30,981 bases of DNA. Origin: Rodentolepis nana (taxonomy: Eukaryota; Platyhelminthes; Cestoda; Cyclophyllidea; Hymenolepididae). Where the stretch lies: NCBI GenBank assembly GCA_900617975.1, contig UZAE01000196.1, positions 1-30,981 of the forward strand, in the 5' to 3' direction. The notes beneath the pieces are model-generated. The model searched no databases. It saw only the letters and a program-made list of their open reading frames with translations, and was not told the DNA's origin. Within the stretch, counting starts at the first letter, position 1, and each line of letters starts with the position of its first letter. Shown here in pieces: positions 1-10,370 of this stretch. The position numbers and the translations under genes were made by a program.

Positions 1-252
1 GCAACGTATATTCATACGCCAAAAAAGTCTATTAACTGGCAGTTGATTTCTGACTTCAAACTACCCTCACCCCATTGTATGTTATATTCGACTACTTCCA
101 CAGTACTCACCTCACCTTTTTTCTACCTTCGTCTTTGAAGCACTCTTCTGTTCCCCCACTCCCGACTTCTTTTTCCACTTTGATGTTCCTTCCCCTCTGT
201 GAAACCTGAAGTCAAAAATCAAAGCGCCTGCCATTTGATATAATAATAAAAA
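1..252 (+). repeat. Dispersed repeat family, copy 1 (5' truncated by window edge)
   Basis: This segment shares colinear blocks with 16164-16471 and 30535-30865 (direct) and 17531-17785 (inverted). Shared blocks include GCAACGTAT, a GGCAGTTGA..TCTGACTT block, a CAGTACTCACCT block, CCTCTGTGAA and the 3' block AACGCC/AAAGCGCC followed by TGCCATTTGA. An AT-rich tail follows the last block (about 237-252). The 5' part of the element lies outside the window. No coding capacity is seen. It sits just downstream, in gene sense, of the EH-domain exon on the other strand, so it is probably inside an intron of that gene. Confidence 0.8.
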
Positions 253-322
253 TGATGAACGTTTTAAGCAGAAGCAAAAGCCTGGTGCAATTCATATGGA
301 CTGAGAAGATTTTCCAAATTAC

Positions 323-492
323 CAGATCTGAGACAAATTGCTGACAGGAAGCTTGGAGAGCTCAAAGAAAGCTTTAGCAGCTTGACCACTTAGGAAACCA
401 GAGGGATTAGGTTGAAGACGAAGAAATTGCGCCAAGTAATATGCCTTTTGGTCGGAAGTCATAGCCCACGCATCGTGGGAATCCATAGAATC
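323..492 (-). CDS. REPS1/REPS2-like EH-domain exon (partial gene)
   Basis: The exon encodes about 56 residues forming the first EF-hand half of an EH domain. It reads DAWAMTSDQKAYY, then QFLRLQP, then GFLSGQAAKAFF, then SKLPVSNLSQIW. This follows the second EH domain of REPS1/REPS2 (YY..QF..LQP...GF..G.AAK.FF..SKLP...LS.IW) more closely than Eps15 or intersectin. EH domains bind NPF motifs, and REPS proteins link RalBP1 to clathrin-mediated endocytosis. On the minus strand a polypyrimidine tract and CAG precede the exon (acceptor ends at 493). A GTAATT donor follows at 322, splitting the EH domain just after the conserved Ile-Trp as in many EH genes. The second EF-hand half would lie beyond coordinate 1. 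No upstream exon could be identified between 493 and 2647. Family call is firm; the precise paralogue is likely but not proven. Confidence 0.75.
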
Positions 493-2647
493 CTGAAATG
501 CAAAAAAACAACAAGGTTTAAAAAGAGATGAACAAATACAGCTATGGTAAATTAATATATACTCCGAAATATGCACAAGATCATAATAGTTTCATGGCAA
601 TGGAAAACTATTCTTAAATACAACATAAATTCTACTCTTGCAATAGTGACCACTAAAATAAGCATGCTTAATAAGAAACCTAAGGGTTAATTACGATAAG
701 GCAAAGAAAATGACAAAGCCCGAAACATTTGTATAATTATAAAGGTCTAATGTCAATATTAATCAATGACTTAAACTCAATCTAACCAATTCATATACAT
801 AAGCTAATATATGAATAGATAATATGATTGAATGTTAACCTATTTTACCATGACTTTTTCTATGAGTAATGTAATTCTAATAACTCCTTTGGATGTGTGA
901 TTGTTCGGGTTGAATTACTTAACCTTCAATTCTAATGAGAGCGCGGTTAAGAACGATAATTAAAACTAATATTAGTATCTAGCATTTATTTTCACTTATA
1001 GTAAGCTAAAATAAATTTAACCTTTTATTTTTAGCAATATAATATAATTACCATACAAAGTGCTGGGCCTTCAACCTTTATTGTTATAGAGGCATAAATA
1101 ATGCGTAGTTTGAAACCTTGAGAATGGTACGATTGACCATAACGAAGCATTTATCTAAGAGATTCCGAAGCAAAAATTCTACCGTGTCTTATATTTTGAT
1201 TTAAGTTTATGCTTTTCTTTAAATTAATTGCATATTTTAAGAAAGTAAGTAGTTAAAATTCATTAATATTTGTACTTTGTATATTTCACAAGTCGCAACT
1301 TATTTGTTGTTGATAATCGTGTTTTTTTCATTAGTTTCTTTTATGTTGAAAATTTTAGCATGTGAAAGACATGCCAGTGATTTAGATGGTTGAGTTTGGG
1401 GGTGTTGTTTTATTAGAAATAGATATATCGTTTTCCTTTGTTTATAAACTTTCTTTTAGATGACTCACAGCTCTGAATGAGTTTTAATAATGTACTAATT
1501 AGAAAAGCTAGGAATGCTAGTTTTTATCTCCATTAAGGGAATAATTTGTAGAAGTAACTTGGATAGACTGATTCAGTTAGTTCTATCGTCGTCTTCTTCA
1601 CAAGTTGTCTTACATATAGATTGTGAGCGTGGGTTTCCAATGTTCGATAGTTTATTTAAAGGAAATGAAAGTTTTGGGTCTCTATAGTGTGTCAAACCAT
1701 TCGATTAGGCTCCTTATAATTCCCCTTTATATTTCTTCTGCTAGGTCATTCTGAGTCAAGTGTTTATCTACCAGCTCCCAAATGCGATTTTAATTAAAAA
1801 TGCCGTTAAAAAGAATACCAAGAACATTGTTAAGATCTCCAACGTATCTTCACTTTTATTGAACCGTTTTTCTACCTATTAAGATTTTCTTAAATTTGAC
1901 CTCATTTTTCACTATATTTTTCGCGGAAAGAATACATTAGCACGGATTAATGGTTTTAGACAATGATGAAGATATTTAGTCTTGGGACTAGAGATCTTAA
2001 AATTCACTTCAACGTACGGAATGATATTCTTTTATCGACCGAAGTTCGGCACGGGAAGTCTATAATGATCGTTGTGATTTATAAGCAAAGATAGTACCGA
2101 AACATTAGTCTTATATGCTTCTTCATTTTGAAAAATGAATTATCAGGCTCATTTTTTGGAACATTTCTTCAAAGCATTGCGTACTAAAACCCAATTTTTA
2201 GACTCCCAAGATTCATAGATATTTCCTTAATCGTGGAAGTGCTTTAAGTAGCCTCAAAGAACTAATTCCAGATTAACATAATCAATTATGGGTGACTGCA
2301 TTTCAACATATTTTTAAGGGTTAAAAGCCACTAAGTAGTAATAATAACTCTCAAGGTGTTCGATAAATTCAATAAAAGCCTACCGACTGTCACAGAACAT
2401 TCTATTTTTACAAAATTTCTTGGCAATGTCCGATGGGTGTATTTTAAAACCGGTTTGCAATTACTTTTTTACTCCCACTGCTTTAGAAAACTCGAATTCA
2501 TTATTAATCGCCATTATTTAGATTAATAACTATCATTTGTATTATTATCATCAAATAAGGAAAAACCTCCATCTTAAAGATGGTTATTTACTTCCTGAAA
2601 TGAACACTATTTATCCAAATTTATCTGAATTTTTCTAATTTTTCAAG
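493..2647. other. No recognised gene (REPS upstream intron/intergenic, DRC4 upstream)
   Basis: This is AT-rich sequence with no long open frame and no domain I recognise on either strand. Upstream exons of the minus-strand EH-domain gene should lie here or further right, but none could be picked by eye. The last 20 bases are a pyrimidine-rich splice acceptor leading into the DRC4 exon. No ATG-bearing first exon for DRC4 could be identified. Confidence 0.5.
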
Positions 2648-5600
2648 CCTCCAAAGAAAGATACTGTATCGAAAAAGAAGAATACCAAAAAGGGCTCCAG
2701 GAAGAAACAGCTCAATGTAGTAGATGCCAAACACATATCTGAAATGACACGTGAGGAGCTAGAAGCCCATGTTGATCGTCTATGCAAGGAGCTTGAACGT
2801 GAACGTGCTGAACGCAATCTCCTTCAATTGGAACGTGATAGAATTAACTCATTCTGGACAACAACAAAGTTCGAGTTGGAAACCCGCAGTGATGAGCTTC
2901 GAGTAGCCCAAGAGACCTCTCAAAAGACTGCTGAACGTTATGAAAGGGAAATCATGGCCTATAGGCTGAAGGTACGCCAGATTGGAACCTGTCACGCTAA
3001 CCAATTGGCTGAAGTCAAGGCCGAAATGGAGGTCGCCGCGGGACTGGCGGCTCTTGAAGCCAGTGCTGGAACCAGTAGACCGCGCTTGAAGGAAGAGGTG
3101 TTGAGAAAAGAAGCCGATGATCACAATGAACTCGTTAAGCAACTAAAAATAGATCATGAAAAGGAGGCGAGTTAGTTAATTATCTAAAAATGACTGGTTG
3201 CTCGACTAATTACATACCTAAATTTTGCATGCCGCTGAAAGTTTGGTTCATTATATGTATTACGAAGAATTATTAATAAGTCATAAATAACCATGTACAA
3301 GACCTAAAGACATCGTCCGAAAATATTTTGGCATTAGAACAAATAAAGCACTCAAAAAATACCTCTTTGACACGGAATTCTCATAATAACCTCTATTTAT
3401 ATTCTTATGTCTTGATAAAGTGTGACATGATAAAGGGGCAGTTGTGCTCACATCTTAGAATTGGAATCGAGTTGCAATGTTAAATATACTGTGTATCATG
3501 GATGAATCGAGAGTAATCCCCTTAATTCAACCTTGTTTCTTATTTTCAAGCTGACTAATCTCCGGCAGGACTATGAACAACAATCGGAGGCAGAACGCCT
3601 CCTCTACTTGGAGAAAACGAGGAAACTCGAGGAGCGATTGGATCTGCAATGTCGATCGGAACTGCAGGCAACTGAGGAGCGTAAAAACGCGTTTATTGAA
3701 GAGATGATGCGAAATCATGAAAAAGCCTTCATGGAAATGAAGAACTATTACGATACCATCACCGCTAGAAGCATCAATCTTATCGATGAACTAAAGGTAG
3801 AGGAAATAATAAAGAACAACTCTGAAATATTAAGACCCATTTTTAAGACTCGATTTTACCTTTCTAGGGAGAATTTAAATTTTTCCTTAAGCACATCACA
3901 TGAATCCACAAGATGCATCTTTTGGCAATTTCAAGTTCTTTAGTTGGTCATGTACTTGTCGTTTTTGCTTTATCAATGCCAACATTTTGTCTGTTGGAGG
4001 GAGAATTCCTTAAAGAAATTTACAGTGTAGGTATCTGATGCTTGTTCCTAGCTATACCACACTTATGCTTACTAATCTTTTCCATTGCTATGGGAAAGCG
4101 GGTGCGACAAACAGACTTATTGGTGACGAAATATGTAGAAAGAAAAGAGTGCACCAGTACTTGCAAAAATTGTATATATGGTTCAGTATAAAGAAATGAC
4201 TTTTGAAAGAGTTGTGGAAATAGCATGTCTTCTAAGAGATTGAAGTATCCCAGCGATCATACGAGTGTTATAATACACTTAATATGCATAAACCACTTTG
4301 ATGCGCATGATAAACCATCTTGGCAGTTTGAGGTCACAACAGATAATAGAGTACTCCAAGTCCTAAGGTGGAACATTGTGATAGTCTTATCGATATAGAG
4401 ATCAAGTAAGTTGCCAACCCATTCTCAAGATTACAAAAGAGTGAGAAAAATTACCCATTTTTGCCACCATACTCCTGCATCCAAAGCCTTAACTAGGTTC
4501 AATCGAAGGTACTTTTGAGCTTCCTTGACGTGAAACTCGCACTCTATTTCTCAGACTTAAGCAGCGTGTTTGATCCACTGTTTCAATGGTTGTGAATACC
4601 TGGATGAATACCTATCATCTGACCACGAACTTGACAACAAAATAAAACTTGTAGGTTTTACTGATCTCAAAAGATAATCCTATCATGGGTTTACTTCACC
4701 ACTCACTTTTAAGATTGACAAAATATTCCAGTATTTCAATGCACAACTCCTACCTTTTCAAATACTTATAATTTCTTTTCTTAATTATTCTCTAACTAGG
4801 AATTTATTAAATTTAATACAAATAGAAATGGTAAGATTTGAAAACTTGAATTCGAAGTTTCTTTTTGTTTTTCCTGTGATTTAAATAGTACATGTAGAGT
4901 TTTTTATTTATTTGTTTATCTTGCATCCCATCTCTTAAAAACGAAATTTCATTTACCACAACCTCAGATTCAGCTAGAAGAAAAGCAGAAGGTGGAGAAT
5001 CGTTTGGTCAAGGAGAATGGGGAACATTTGACTCGAAATCGATTGCTCGAAAATGAACTCAACATATATCAGAGGGTATGCGCCAATTTGAAGAGATTAG
5101 CAGAAAACCATGAGAGGGATGTCAAAGCTCTAAAAGTTAGTGATCAGTAAGATTAATTGTATTTGTTTACTTATTTGCAATGCTTTCTTTTGGCTCTATC
5201 GATTGTAGTTTTGAATATCACATAGAGGATCCCATTGTGGTGATGCCCTGACTAGACTACTTCCCAGTATATCATTTGAAGGTGTGCTGTAATAGTATTC
5301 AATCGTACGCAAACAGATTGAATCAGCTGAGAGGTTGTTAGAAATGTGAATACTATATTAATGATCATTTCTATCATTTCAGAGGGCCAAAATAGAGATC
5401 AGAGATATGAAAAGCTCTATATCGAATATCAAAATGGATAATGAAATTTTGCATCAACGTCTTAAAAGTGTAAGAGTAGGACCAACTATTGTGCTTAACA
5501 AATATGAAGTAATCACTGCTTTTATTCGCTTCAGGTTGAAAATGAACGTAATGTACTGTATGACAGCTACGAGTCCTCGGTAAAAGTCGTGAAACAGAAC

Positions 5601-6384
5601 TGTGGAGCAAAGAACACTCTCCTTGAAAAGCAAATAGTCAGTATGAGCGAGGCCGAAATCATCAAACTGATAAGCGAAGGTGCGATGGCAGGAACCTTCG
5701 ATGCTGCGGTATATGAAAAATGTCAATACGCTTTGTTTTATTTTGAGCACCGTAGTACTTTGGGGCAATATGAGTAATCGTGGTTGCTCGAAAAAGATTC
5801 GGTTAGAACTCGGATGTTAAGTGTCAATAAAGTGAAGGTTAGTGAGCGCTTAAGACCTGGATGCCAATTTGTGGGCAGTCAGAGATGCAGAAGCTAACTG
5901 ACCTGATTAATTATGATTAACGAAGCAGGGTGACAAAAATGTTACATTTTTTATCAAGGGACTCCATAATGTTCCCATTCTACCTTAGATAGGCAATACT
6001 TTGTTTAAGAAGTAGGCCCCAGTCATTAACCAAGCTAAAAATGAAAATGCAATAGAAATATCAATTGATTTTCTTGCATATTTTGTTAAAAGGTACTTTC
6101 TGCAAAGAACAAACAACTAAAGGAACTTCACTCTGAACTCACTAGAGCCTACAAGGTAAAGTGACTAGCTCATTTTGCGCCGTTAAAACCTTTGGTTTAT
6201 GGTTCAATTACTTCGTTTATATGTGCACAGCATTTCACTTTTCTTCCTCAAATAGGCTTACAGTGCTTTGATGAGGACTTTCAAACAGACAATGGAGAAT
6301 TATGGAATTAAAACAGACAGTGTTTTGATCAATTGTGAGAAATCGGCGCTCGGAAAAGGCTTAATTCCTATTTCTCCGGGTTAA
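2648..6384 (+). CDS. DRC4: Dynein regulatory complex subunit 4 (GAS8/DRC4), multi-exon
   Basis: DRC4 is a coiled-coil, microtubule-bound scaffold of the nexin-dynein regulatory complex in motile cilia and flagella. Exons by frame, splice site and alignment from memory to human GAS8: 2648-3166, 3551-3796, 4968-5135, 5383-5469, 5535-5708 (3' end uncertain), 6093-6155 and 6256-6384 (TAA). All junctions are phase 0. The product is about 462 residues including an initiator Met; human is 478. It has a Lys-rich N-terminus (PPKKDTVSKKKNTKK, like human APKKKGKKGK). ERNLLQLERDRINSFW matches human ERNYFQLERDKIHTFW, and MKNYYDTIT matches IKNYYNDIT. Near the C-terminus VLSAKNKQLKEL matches VLESKNSTIKDL. 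Predicted coiled coil runs through most of the length. The first exon has no ATG and an in-frame TAA lies at 2636, so Met comes from an upstream exon or a trans-spliced leader; the first internal Met is at 2744. The first intron appears to be GC-AG. Confidence 0.9.
3167..3550 (+). other. Probable GC-AG intron of DRC4
   Basis: Alignment to GAS8 puts the exon end after HEKE (GAG at 3164-3166), with the next exon starting LTNLRQDY at 3551. Human is HTEEITRMRNDF, with no gap. The donor is then GAG|GCGAGT, close to the AG|GCAAGT consensus of GC donors, and the acceptor is TTTTCAAG. The alternative GT donor 4 nt downstream (GTTAGT, 3171) leaves phase 1. That phase is incompatible with any acceptor at the next exon. 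Confidence 0.65.
3797..4967 (+). other. DRC4 intron of 1.17 kb
   Basis: Donor is AAG|GTAGAG and acceptor is ACCTCAG|ATTCAG; both sides are phase 0. The alignment to human across the junction (LK|xQ) has no gap. A 68-codon open frame on the minus strand inside (4020-4226) resembles no family I know and is probably chance. Confidence 0.7.
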
Positions 6385-7300
6385 TTGTTCCGAAGGATTT
6401 TTGAGATCGTGCATTTTCTATTTCCAATAATAGTACAAATAATGCATTCTGAAAGTAAACCATTTGAAAATTTTGCTGTTACTGCTACATTTTATTGAGT
6501 TTTCAAAAACGAGATATTGGAAACAGAAAATGGAAAAGGAATTGAAGTAGACTTTAGAGCTTGTGACCACTGGTTGTTGCTTCGTGTGTTCGTTGTCTAC
6601 ATCTGCGAAGTCAGAGGCCATGGATTTGGAGTGCGTGCGTGGTGGTAACCCTTTGTTTAGCTTGAGCTAAATTATAAATCAGAACACATTAACTAAGTCA
6701 CTTACAGTCAAAATGAAGTTAAAATAGACGCATCAGCAGATGACCATGTAACACAGACCAGTTAGCACAGTCTTTAGAATTTTCTTTCCACGTGCAAAAT
6801 TCAGATGTGTCAGCCAGATCTCCTCCTTCTCCTCTCCCTTCCATTCGGTCATCTGGAACTCCACTAAGATATTCGTTTCTCTAATTTTGGAAGAGTTTAT
6901 TCCATCCAATTATATTTAAAAGGCGCGCTACAAAATTAGTTCTATTTGGGATTAGGCTAATCTGTTCACGGAATGGCAAAATCAATGGAACTTATTACGG
7001 GATTTTTATCAGTCTACACAAGCCAACTACAGTGTCAAAAATGAATGTTGGAAACTGTAGGCTTTCAAGTGGCTTGGGAATTTAATTATCCTTCCTATCG
7101 TTGGAAACAATCCCTAGGCAAGCTTCTATGGGCATGTGATGACAAATTATAGATAAAGCATTCCAAAGAACTGCACATGTTATGCCAAATTTTGGTCAAA
7201 GTCAATTTAGATATTCAATCAGATAGTAAATTAATTTCAACAGGGACTGTATGTTGCCTAACGCAGTATTTACCTTTAGATAAAATTCACAAATTTGATT
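6385..7300. other. DRC4 3' flank, no recognised gene
   Basis: The 3' untranslated region of DRC4 begins here. No canonical AATAAA stands out within the first 100 nt. A short ATG-initiated frame starts at 6973 (about 23 codons) upstream of the candidate gene at 7306. It lacks a convincing donor and is not called. Confidence 0.4.
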
Positions 7301-7305
7301 TACAG

Positions 7306-7984
7306 GAAGGTTTCCTGGTGAGTATGAAACTGCACGATTAACTTCAATAAAATTGTCTAGTTACTGGTTGCTAATAGCCAACAGCAGAACGTTTCTATGA
7401 TTTGCATGTACTGTAGGACTAAAAATCAGCTGATCCTTGCGAGTGGGACTGGTGGATATCAAAATAAATAATAGGAGAGTACCCATAATATTGCTTGATC
7501 CGATGGGAGGAACGGATCACGCAATTTTTGACTTGTCAGGCACCGAACAAGAAGAGGGCGATTCAACATTAAGGTACAGTCTATCCGATAGAATCCAGGA
7601 GACATTGCAGTGGTGGGTACTAATCGTTCCTATTTTACTAATGTCACCCCCTATTCCTTGTGCTAACCTGAAAGTTGTGCATTTAGAACTGATAATCGCA
7701 TATTTACCTATTTAAAATTGAATTTCTGGTGTATCAGAATTTTACGCACTAATGACTACTTTAGAAGTACTTGCGCGCACCTATACTTACTCATTACCAT
7801 TGGTTAATCACTTGACGTGAGCTGCAGTTCAAATGTTCCCAATGAACATCCTCTGGCCTCTGCTCTCGATATTGTCTCGCCACTAAGACGTTCCGGACAC
7901 ATAGCACAGGCGACACCCCACTTCTATTTTACTACATTATTTGATACTTATGCTTATTCTATTGCGAATGCTAGTAGTCCTTAG
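7306..7984 (+). CDS. Unrecognised candidate gene, two or three exons (5' end not found)
   Basis: I do not recognise this protein. Visible pieces are as follows. A possible 12-nt micro-exon lies at 7306-7317 (TTTGATTTACAG before, GTGAGT after). An exon of about 169 nt runs from 7444 to 7612 and includes VPIILLDPMGG, HAIFDLSG and YSLSDRIQETLQ. A terminal exon at 7828-7984 includes NEHPLASALDIVSPLRRSGH and ends TAG. The TG|GTGGGT donor at 7612 (phase 2) and the GCTGCAG|TTC acceptor at 7827 are phase-compatible and join the two larger exons into one frame through a Cys codon. Composition looks coding, with mixed charge and few rare codons. No start codon or upstream exon was identified. The gene would run tail to tail with TMEM208 on the minus strand. 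An alternative is that these are chance open stretches flanked by fortuitous splice motifs. Confidence 0.35.
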
Positions 7985-8489
7985 CTGAAAAACCCTAAAT
8001 CCGGTGCAGCACATGTGCCTTAAACTGTAATTTCGACCAAATGAAGATTCAACAACCTATTCCGCACATTATAAAAACTGAGAATGGCAACAAATCTCGG
8101 TAATTTGATACTTTTGCATTGCAACCTTGGAGAATCAGATACTCGTTAAAATATTAATGAAAAAATCTAAGAAGACACAAATACATCTCAGAAATGTTTG
8201 CTATTCATCTGGTTTTTTCTTAACAAAACATGGACCCCACCCGTCAATGCCAGTAGCTCTCGTGATCTTAAAAACGACATGAAATAAACAACTCCAGCGA
8301 TATGACCAACAACAAAGGCCCAAAAATCTCCCTTTTTCGTTTTCTCCCAAAATAAAGAAATACGCTAGGGGTCTTAGAAAGTAAATATACAGTGTATACG
8401 TAATACAGAAAATAGAAGTTAGGCAACGAGAATAATACATGGACGATAGTAAAAAACACATAGCAAAGTAGCGATAAGCAGCGGTTAAC

Positions 8490-9224
8490 TTATCGACCCA
8501 TATTTTGCATTCGCTTGAGCCGGCGTTCCTGTTTCTTTTGCTTTTTTTCACTAATTTGTGGAGATTGGTTGGGATCGAAAATCCATGGAGCAAGAATATG
8601 TACCCAAAAGAGGTAGAAGATTCGACCGGGAATCTGCAAAAAAACGCATTAAAATTAGATAAGCGGCAAAAGATGGTGCTACTGATGTCGAAACTAGGAA
8701 GGCTAACTTACGAATAGAAGAAACAGCCAAAATCCATTATGAATAATAGCTAAAGACTGCACAATAGTGCAAGTTAAAATGAGATCCTTTGCATGTCTAA
8801 AAGAAATAATGATAAAACAAGAGGTCAAGTTACTCGGCAAGACTGCCGGGACCAATATTTAGATCCATCCCAGCATCGACTAAAACATTGTTACCACGCT
8901 CGTCCATTGCATAGTGTGGAGTAGAAACATATGACATGAATTGGTAGGCAAGGATATTTGTAATGAAGCACATGGAAGTCAATACAATGTATCGAAGTAT
9001 AAATTTATCCCAAAAAAAGAGGAAGGTAAGAATGAAGTATACAACCTACGTAGAAACGAAAAAGAAAATTTCATTAAAATTAAGAAATGTCAAACAAAGG
9101 ACAGAATATGACTTACTGTTACACAACCAATAATATTCCTATAAAATGCAAGCGTCGACAAATTCTCTGAGTGGATCGTCTTTTGGCTTTTAGAGCCTTC
9201 CTTTCCAACCTTCTTAGTCATCAT
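8490..9224 (-). CDS. TMEM208: Transmembrane protein 208 (TMEM208/SND3-like), complete
   Basis: TMEM208 is a small ER membrane protein acting in the SRP-independent (SND) targeting pathway. Exons on the minus strand: 9224-9117, 9045-8834, 8796-8712 and 8633-8490 (TAA). They are separated by introns of 71, 37 and 78 nt with GT-AG ends, giving 182 residues (human 173). The N-terminus is MMTKKVGKEGSK, and the LSTLAFYRNIIG segment matches human ETLKFYLRIILG. GMDLNIGPGSLAEHAKDLIL matches GMDLNMEQGMAEHLKDVIL. GRIFYLFWVHILAPWIF matches GRALYLLWVNVLGPWF. The C-terminus is the basic tail KKQKKQERRLKRM (human RQRRQERRQMKRL). There are about three to four hydrophobic segments. Two ATGs stand in tandem at 9224 and 9221; the first is used here. 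They directly follow TCTGCAAG, which could be a leader or cis-splice acceptor. Confidence 0.92.
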
Positions 9225-10370
9225 CTTGCAGAAGTTACAGGTAAATATTGACGTGGTATGTACAAAATCTGCAAGTCAGTTCCCGATTAAAGGCCAATGG
9301 TATCAATACCTAAATACTAACTATGTTTACCAAAATGCTTATGAAAATAAATTTTAAAATTAATCTGTATGTTATTTGAATATTTCCGCTTAACCTTAAA
9401 TTATTAAGGCGAAGCTAAATGGGTATATTATCAACTTATTTTTAAAATGAACTGTTCCCTTTGGTAAAGGGGAGAAAAATATGCGCTCCATGCAACCGCA
9501 AATGAGACATTAAATATAGCTATCAAATCGCTTAAATTTCAATTTATTTAATTTTATATTGACAAATATATATTCTTAAGATCCCGATTAGTCAGCAAAG
9601 CCTATTTTACTCGAATATGGCTCAAATATTTGCATACTGTCAGAAATGGAATATGGATGATGCAGAGCGTTAAAAACTAGTAATTTCTTAAATTCACTTT
9701 AAGAGAGCCTTAATATTTTTAACTTGCATACTTCCGCTTGGTTATTACGAAGGACATACTTTTAGACAGCAGGCAAATGACAATAACTAGTTGAACAAGA
9801 ATTCCTATATGTCCTCTAAAAACCTTGGACATATTTGTGTATGTTACTGCTACACAAAGAAATAGTGATATTGCAATAAATTACTTCAAAATCTTAAAAC
9901 CTCAAAAGTAGCAACGAATTGCGAACGAAATTCTTCAAATCATTCTCCTTTCCTTCCACAAACTGGAATGTAGTTTATTAATAATAGCTCTGCCCAGATA
10001 TTTAGCTATTAATATTCACTCAAATTATGCTAGATTTATGTGATAACTATTCGCATTCTGCCGATTTCATAATTTGCAATAAATCTGTTCTGTGTAATAC
10101 GTCTCTTTCCTCCCTATCTTCGCGGTAGCTTAGCTGGCTCAAGTAGTCTAGCCAGATGTAGGAGATACACTTAATAAATCACCCTATTATTTCACTATTT
10201 GTTCAACAATACATGTGTAGTTTACCTTCATTTTTCGTATATTTTGCTGCCCATGGCTTTTTACATAACTCTGCATGTCCCTAATGCTATGACCTTAAGC
10301 AACAATCGATAAAGTTGCGAGGCCATATGTCATATAGCACGCGCACATTTAATGAAAATTTTCTTTTAAC
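9225..10370. promoter_or_regulatory. Divergent intergenic region between TMEM208 and tektin
   Basis: About 1.15 kb separates the start codons of two divergently transcribed genes, so both promoters should lie here. I see no clear TATA box near either start. The sequence is AT-rich, and no RNA gene or repeat was recognised. Confidence 0.4.

Noticed and set aside
2635..3142. Minus-strand open frames of 60 and 97 codons
   Set aside because: Antisense shadows of the well-conserved DRC4 exon.
5374..5768. Minus-strand open frames of 78 and 104 codons
   Set aside because: Antisense to DRC4 exons; no homology or own signals.
8201..8593. 130-codon minus-strand open frame
   Set aside because: Overlaps the last TMEM208 exon in a wrong frame and runs into its 3' untranslated region.
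8505..8717. 70-codon plus-strand frame
   Set aside because: Antisense to TMEM208 exons 3 and 4.
10122..10175. tRNA-like A-box (TAGCTTAGCTGG)
   Set aside because: No matching B-box GGTTCGA and no cloverleaf stems.
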